Of a stretch of 17,406 bases of DNA, positions 14,554 through 17,406 are shown piece by piece. The DNA is from DASULA01 sp036278435 (GTDB lineage Bacteria > Actinomycetota > Actinomycetes > Mycobacteriales > DASULA01), in NCBI GenBank assembly GCA_036278435.1, contig DASULA010000137.1:1-17406 (forward strand), given 5' to 3'. Under the pieces are notes generated by a model. That model was given only the letters and a program-made list of their open reading frames with translations, searched no databases and had not been told where the DNA came from. The number at the start of each line of letters is the position of its first letter. Position 1 is the stretch's first letter. The position numbers were made by a program, and so were the translations under genes.

Positions 14554-14559
14554 TAGGCT
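14554..14559 (+). promoter_or_regulatory. -10 box for a leaderless transcript
   Basis: TAGGCT fits TANNNT and ends six bases before ATG 14566, so the transcript should start at or next to the start codon. The only GGAG (14562-14565) touches the ATG and is too close to act as a ribosome site, which supports leaderless initiation. Confidence 0.55.
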
Positions 14560-14565
14560 GCGGAG

Positions 14566-15486
14566 ATGCGATCGGTACACACCCTGGTGCCCGACCGGCT
14601 GACCCTGGACGGATTGGGCGAACTCCCCGAGGGGGTCACCGCCTCGTGCTGGGACGGCAACGGCGAGCCACCCGAACAGGTGCGGCGCACCACGTTCTGG
14701 GTGCCGCCGTTCCTGTTGCCGCCCGCCGGGCTGGGCGCCTTTCCGGCCATGCCCGACCTGCGGGTGGTGCAGCTCATGACGGCCGGCGCGGACACGTTCG
14801 TGGGTCGGCTGCCGGCCGGGGTGACGTTGTGTGACGCCCGTGGCGTGCACAGCGCTCCGACCGCGGAGTGGGCGGTCGCCGCGGTGCTGTGCGCCCTGCA
14901 CTGCTTCCCCCGGTTCGTGCTGGCCCAGGCCGAACGCCGCTGGGATCGGGTGATCACCGACGAGTTGGCCGGCAAGCGGGTGCTGATCGTCGGGGCCGGT
15001 GACATCGGCGAGCACATCGCCCGCCGGCTGGACCCGTTCGACGTCACCGTCACCCGGGTCGCCCGCCGGGCCCGGCCGGGCGTGCACGGTGCCGAGGAGT
15101 TGCCCGACCTGCTGCCCGACGCCGACGTGGTGATCCTGGTGGTGCCGTTGACCGCGGCCACCCGCGGCATGGTGGATGCCGGGTTCCTGGCCTGCATGCG
15201 TGACGGGGCGCTGCTGGTGAACGCCGCGCGCGGGCCGGTGGTGGACACCGGTGCGCTGCTGGCCGAGCTGTCGGCCGGCCGACTGCGCGCCGCGCTGGAC
15301 GTCACCGACCCCGAACCGCTGCCCGCCGACCACCCGCTGTGGACCGCCCCCGGCCTGCTGGTCACCCCGCACGTCGGCGGTGCCGTGCCCGGCTTCCCGC
15401 GCCGCGCCCAGGACCTCGTCCGTGCCCAGCTCGCCCGCCACGCCGCCGGCGCCCCCCTGCACAACGTCGTGGTCGACGGCTACTGA
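14566..15486 (+). CDS. D-isomer-specific 2-hydroxyacid dehydrogenase
   Basis: The 306-residue protein belongs to the NAD-dependent D-2-hydroxyacid dehydrogenase family, which interconverts 2-oxoacids and D-2-hydroxyacids. The Rossmann motif is VGAGDIGEHIARRL (G143, G145, G148). The catalytic set is present: R222 in NAARGPVVD, E250 in DVTDPEPLPADHPLW and H269 in TPHVGG. The N-terminal substrate domain is split around the Rossmann domain as usual, with the short QLMTAGAD block. It is slightly shorter than typical members (about 310-330). The substrate (glyoxylate, hydroxypyruvate or other) cannot be fixed. ATG 14566 is probably leaderless. A weak AGCCTCG/CGAGGCT dyad (15519-15557) follows. Confidence 0.92.
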   Translation: MRSVHTLVPDRLTLDGLGELPEGVTASCWDGNGEPPEQVRRTTFWVPPFLLPPAGLGAFPAMPDLRVVQLMTAGADTFVGRLPAGVTLCDARGVHSAPTAEWAVAAVLCALHCFPRFVLAQAERRWDRVITDELAGKRVLIVGAGDIGEHIARRLDPFDVTVTRVARRARPGVHGAEELPDLLPDADVVILVVPLTAATRGMVDAGFLACMRDGALLVNAARGPVVDTGALLAELSAGRLRAALDVTDPEPLPADHPLWTAPGLLVTPHVGGAVPGFPRRAQDLVRAQLARHAAGAPLHNVVVDGY

Positions 15487-15838
15487 TCCCCCCACGCTGA
15501 GGGCGGCCATGCTGACCAAGCCTCGGCACGTACTGGGCGCGGGCACCCGGCGAGGCTGGTAGCTGGCCGGACGCGGCCGGACATTGAGCGATCTCTCGCG
15601 GCGAGCATGGACCCGTCGGTGCTGCACGGTCCGGTCAGGACGGTCGTGGGCCGCCTTCCGCGTGTGCCGGCGTCGATCACCTTCGCCACCGAAGCCGCAC
15701 CTGGTGGCTCTTGTGCTGCTCGTAGTTTCTACTATAGTTGTTATTAAAACAAGCTCTTTATGGAAGAAGAGTCGGGTGGCGGTCGATCCGACAGTCGCTG
15801 ACAGGCCGCACCGCCTCCGACGCCGGGGAGTGATGGCA
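15487..15838. other. 352-base leader region with an AT-rich island
   Basis: No gene is supported here. The first part holds a weak inverted repeat (15519-15525 with 15551-15557, loop of 25) that may end the dehydrogenase transcript. The stretch 15721-15770 has only 15 G or C in 50 bases, far below its surroundings, and contains TATAGT and several A/T runs. The rest leads to the GGGGAG ribosome site (15825-15830) of the DsbA-like gene. The frame is open through it and would encode a hydrophobic stretch (VALVLLVVSTIVVI), but with codons (ATA, TTA, ATT, AAA) that look foreign to the neighbouring genes. Confidence 0.6.
15711..15738 (+). promoter_or_regulatory. Sigma-70-type promoter of the DsbA-like gene
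   Basis: TTGTGC (15711-15716) and TATAGT (15733-15738) are 16 bases apart. The -10 box differs from TATAAT at one position, the best such box in the window. It would give a leader of roughly 95 bases to ATG 15839. Confidence 0.55.
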
Positions 15839-16585
15839 ATGGCTCTCATCGTCTACGCCGACTTCGCCTCACCGGAGTGCTACCTTGCCAGCCGCCGGGT
15901 CGACGCGCTGCTCGCCGCGGGCGTCGCGGTCGGCTGGCGCGCCGTCGAGTACGACCCTGCGCGGCCGGTTACCGGACGGTCGCTCGACCCGGCCGACCGC
16001 GCCAGGACTGAGGACCGGATGGCCAGCCTGGCCGCGCTGATGCTTCCCGGCGAGAAGCTGCCGTGGATGCCGCCCCGGCTGGTGCCGAACACCGAGGCGG
16101 CCGTCTCGGGGTACGCCGAGGCGTGCGGGGCGGGGGTCGGCGATGACGTGCGCCGGTTGCTGTACGCCGCGTACTGGGTCGACGGCGCCGACATCGGCAG
16201 CCCGGAGGTGCTGCGGCGGCGACTTGTCGGCCCGATCCTGCGCGGTCGGTCCTCGTCGTGGCCGCTGCGCGAGTCCGGTTACGCGGTGGCCGTCAGCCGC
16301 GGGCCGGTCACCACCGGTGCGTGGCGGCAGATCCGCGCCTGGCGGGACGAATGGGCGCGCCTGGGAACCGGTGCGGTGCCAACGCTGGTCGCCGACAATG
16401 GCTTACCAGTCTCCGGCGAGGCTGCGCTGCGCCGGCTGGCGGAGGAGATCCTGCGGTCCGAGGCGGTGATCGGCCTGGATCTGCTCGACTCGGCGAGGTA
16501 TCCGGCGATGGCGGTGCAGCCGAGCCGGGCGTGGGTCTCGCAGGTGGGTGGGCCGTGGGCGAACGCATGGAAGACCGGCCGATGA
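15839..16585 (+). CDS. DsbA/HCCA-isomerase-like thioredoxin-fold protein
   Basis: The 248-residue protein opens MALIVYADFASPECYLASRR, the first strand and active-site helix of the DsbA/FrnE/2-hydroxychromene-2-carboxylate isomerase family. A helical insert follows, and the cis-proline motif GAVPTLV has P181. The active site reads SPEC, so only one Cys (C14) is present and there is no CxxC; a dithiol oxidase role is unlikely. An isomerase, glutathione/mycothiol-transferase-like or structural role is possible. No signal peptide is seen, so it should be cytoplasmic. ATG 15839 has GGGGAG eight bases upstream; ATG 15833 is too close. An N-terminal extension to 15584 would add a hydrophobic segment but is probably not translated. 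Confidence 0.85.
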   Translation: MALIVYADFASPECYLASRRVDALLAAGVAVGWRAVEYDPARPVTGRSLDPADRARTEDRMASLAALMLPGEKLPWMPPRLVPNTEAAVSGYAEACGAGVGDDVRRLLYAAYWVDGADIGSPEVLRRRLVGPILRGRSSSWPLRESGYAVAVSRGPVTTGAWRQIRAWRDEWARLGTGAVPTLVADNGLPVSGEAALRRLAEEILRSEAVIGLDLLDSARYPAMAVQPSRAWVSQVGGPWANAWKTGR

Positions 16586-16706
16586 CCATCCAATGACCTC
16601 CTCATGGCGGGTCGGGCGAGGGCCCGTCGGCCCAGCCTGGTTCCCTGGTCCGGTTGGGGCGCCCCTCCAGGTAGGTGATGGCCCGCGGTTCTCACCACGA
16701 TCGTCA

Positions 16707-16712
16707 TAGAGT
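16707..16712 (+). promoter_or_regulatory. -10 box for the leaderless CBS gene
   Basis: TAGAGT fits TANNNT and ends six bases before GTG 16719, the same spacing as at vapB and the hydroxyacid dehydrogenase. No ribosome site precedes the GTG. Confidence 0.5.
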
Positions 16713-16718
16713 GTCGGC

Positions 16719-17231
16719 GTGACGAGTGGCATGGAGCGCGGTGTCGCCGCACCGGCGATCGTGACCCAGGTCCGGGAGATCATGACCTCGCCGGTGGTAA
16801 CGGTGGCGGTGGACACTCCGACCGGAGAGATTGCCGAGGTACTCCGGCGGCATCGGATCAGTGCGGTGCCCGTGGTCGACGAGGCGGGCGCGGTCGTGGG
16901 CCTGGTGAGCCAGTACGACCTGCTGGCGAAGACCGGCACGGTCGCGCGCCAGGTGATGTCCACGGCCGTGCTGAGCGTCACCGAGGGCACGAGCGTCGAG
17001 GACGTGCGGCATCTGTTGGTGGACCGGCGGTTCGGCCGGGTGCCAGTGCTCGCCGGCGGGCGGCTGGTGGGGATCGTCAGCCGCGGCGACGTGGTCGCGT
17101 TGCTGGTCACCGAGTGGGTCTGCGGAGTGTGCGGCGAGCCGGTGCGCGGCGAGCACCCGCCCCAGACGTGTCCCAAGTGCCATGGTGGCCATGAGGGGTT
17201 CACGTTGCAGGAACAGTCGCCAGGGACCTGA
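16719..17231 (+). CDS. CBS-pair protein with C-terminal rubredoxin-like zinc ribbon
   Basis: The 170-residue cytoplasmic protein has two CBS domains (about 16-70 and 75-130), a Bateman module that usually binds adenine nucleotides such as AMP, ATP or SAM. Typical blocks are IMTSPVVTVAVDTP, ISAVPVVDEAGAVVGLVS, VMSTAVLSVTEGTS and GRVPVLAGGRLVGIVSR. A short metal-binding tail then follows: WVCGVCGEPV with C135 and C138, and PPQTCPKC with C151 and C154. This is the CxxCG ... CPxC pattern of rubredoxin-like domains. GTG 16719 looks leaderless; ATG 16731 is an alternative. An E1-alpha gene starts 18 bases after it, so the two are likely co-transcribed and this may be an energy or redox sensor for that complex (inference). 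Confidence 0.9.
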   Translation: MTSGMERGVAAPAIVTQVREIMTSPVVTVAVDTPTGEIAEVLRRHRISAVPVVDEAGAVVGLVSQYDLLAKTGTVARQVMSTAVLSVTEGTSVEDVRHLLVDRRFGRVPVLAGGRLVGIVSRGDVVALLVTEWVCGVCGEPVRGEHPPQTCPKCHGGHEGFTLQEQSPGT

Positions 17232-17249
17232 ACGGTGGGAGGCAGGCGC

Positions 17250-17406
17250 GTGTCGCTGGACGTTGAGCTGCCGGAGGTGCTGCGCGGGTACTACCGGCAG
17301 ATGGCGCTGATCCGGGCGTTCGAGCTGCGGGCCGGGGAGATGTACCAGCGGGCCAGGATCGGCGGGTACTGCCATCTGAACCTCGGTGAGGAGGCGACGG
17401 TCGTAG
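17250..17406 (+). CDS. 2-oxoacid (pyruvate) dehydrogenase E1 alpha, N-terminal part
   Basis: Only the first 52 codons are in the window; the gene runs off the right edge. GTG 17250 has GGGAGG (17237-17242) seven bases upstream. The sequence LRGYYRQMALIRAFELRAGE, then MYQRARIGGYCHLNLGEEAT, is the conserved N-terminus of E1-alpha subunits of thiamine-diphosphate-dependent dehydrogenases. These decarboxylate pyruvate, branched-chain 2-oxoacids or acetoin. The HLNLGEEA block corresponds to the usual H-x-x-x-G-x-E-A motif. Which substrate is used cannot be told, so no symbol is given. It lies 18 bases after the CBS-rubredoxin gene. Confidence 0.85.
   Translation, partial: MSLDVELPEVLRGYYRQMALIRAFELRAGEMYQRARIGGYCHLNLGEEATVV

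Noticed and set aside
15584..15838. N-terminal extension of the DsbA-like protein giving a membrane helix
   Set aside because: A good ribosome site and the family N-terminus support ATG 15839; the extension spans an AT-rich promoter-like tract with codons foreign to the neighbouring genes. Kept as a minority option in a finding.
14278..15849. A 523-codon minus-strand open frame opposite the hydroxyacid dehydrogenase
   Set aside because: Low-complexity composition, no domain, and fully opposite a gene with intact catalytic residues.
1..17406. CRISPR arrays, tRNA/rRNA genes, prophage or complete insertion sequences
   Set aside because: No regularly spaced repeats, cloverleaf-like segments, rRNA blocks, integrase or intact transposase were recognised by eye on either strand.

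Overview
The window is very GC-rich DNA, apart from one striking AT-rich patch. GTG starts, GGAGG-type ribosome sites and several start codons six bases downstream of a TANNNT -10 box point to a high-GC actinomycete (Actinomycetota). The mycobacterial-type alpha-glucan phosphorylase and GatA/GatB sequences agree with this; the genus cannot be fixed from the sequence. Most of the window reads as chromosomal housekeeping and accessory metabolism. No phage, CRISPR array, rRNA or tRNA was seen.

Layout. Positions 1-3007: the tail of an unrecognised gene, then glgP for alpha-glucan phosphorylase. Positions 3008-3131 hold a large nested palindrome and a second hairpin between convergent genes. Positions 3132-4474: a minus-strand VapBC-type toxin-antitoxin pair whose promoter abuts a truncated DUF234-type ATPase relic. 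Positions 4475-7360: a two-domain DUF427 protein on the minus strand, then on the plus strand a zinc alcohol dehydrogenase, a one-domain DUF427 protein and a glyoxalase-like (VOC) protein. Positions 7361-8564: a long non-coding stretch that may carry a decayed transposon end, an RNHCP zinc-ribbon protein that appears to start at CTG, and a small membrane-anchored protein with its own terminator.

Positions 8744-12417 are the gat operon: gatC, gatA, an unrecognised two-helix membrane protein and gatB, ending in a clean GNRA-loop terminator. It makes Gln-tRNA(Gln) and/or Asn-tRNA(Asn) by transamidation. The rest of the window holds a minus-strand lipoprotein with a PQQ-glucose-dehydrogenase-like propeller that seems to lack key active-site residues, a ring-cleavage-dioxygenase-like VOC protein, a D-2-hydroxyacid dehydrogenase, an AT-rich promoter island before a DsbA-like protein, a CBS-rubredoxin fusion, and the first 52 codons of an E1-alpha subunit of a 2-oxoacid dehydrogenase.

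No wholly new multi-gene system is evident. The best leads are the small membrane protein between gatA and gatB, the CTG-start RNHCP gene, the apparently inactive PQQ-type lipoprotein, the CBS-rubredoxin protein next to an E1-alpha gene, and the nested palindrome after glgP.
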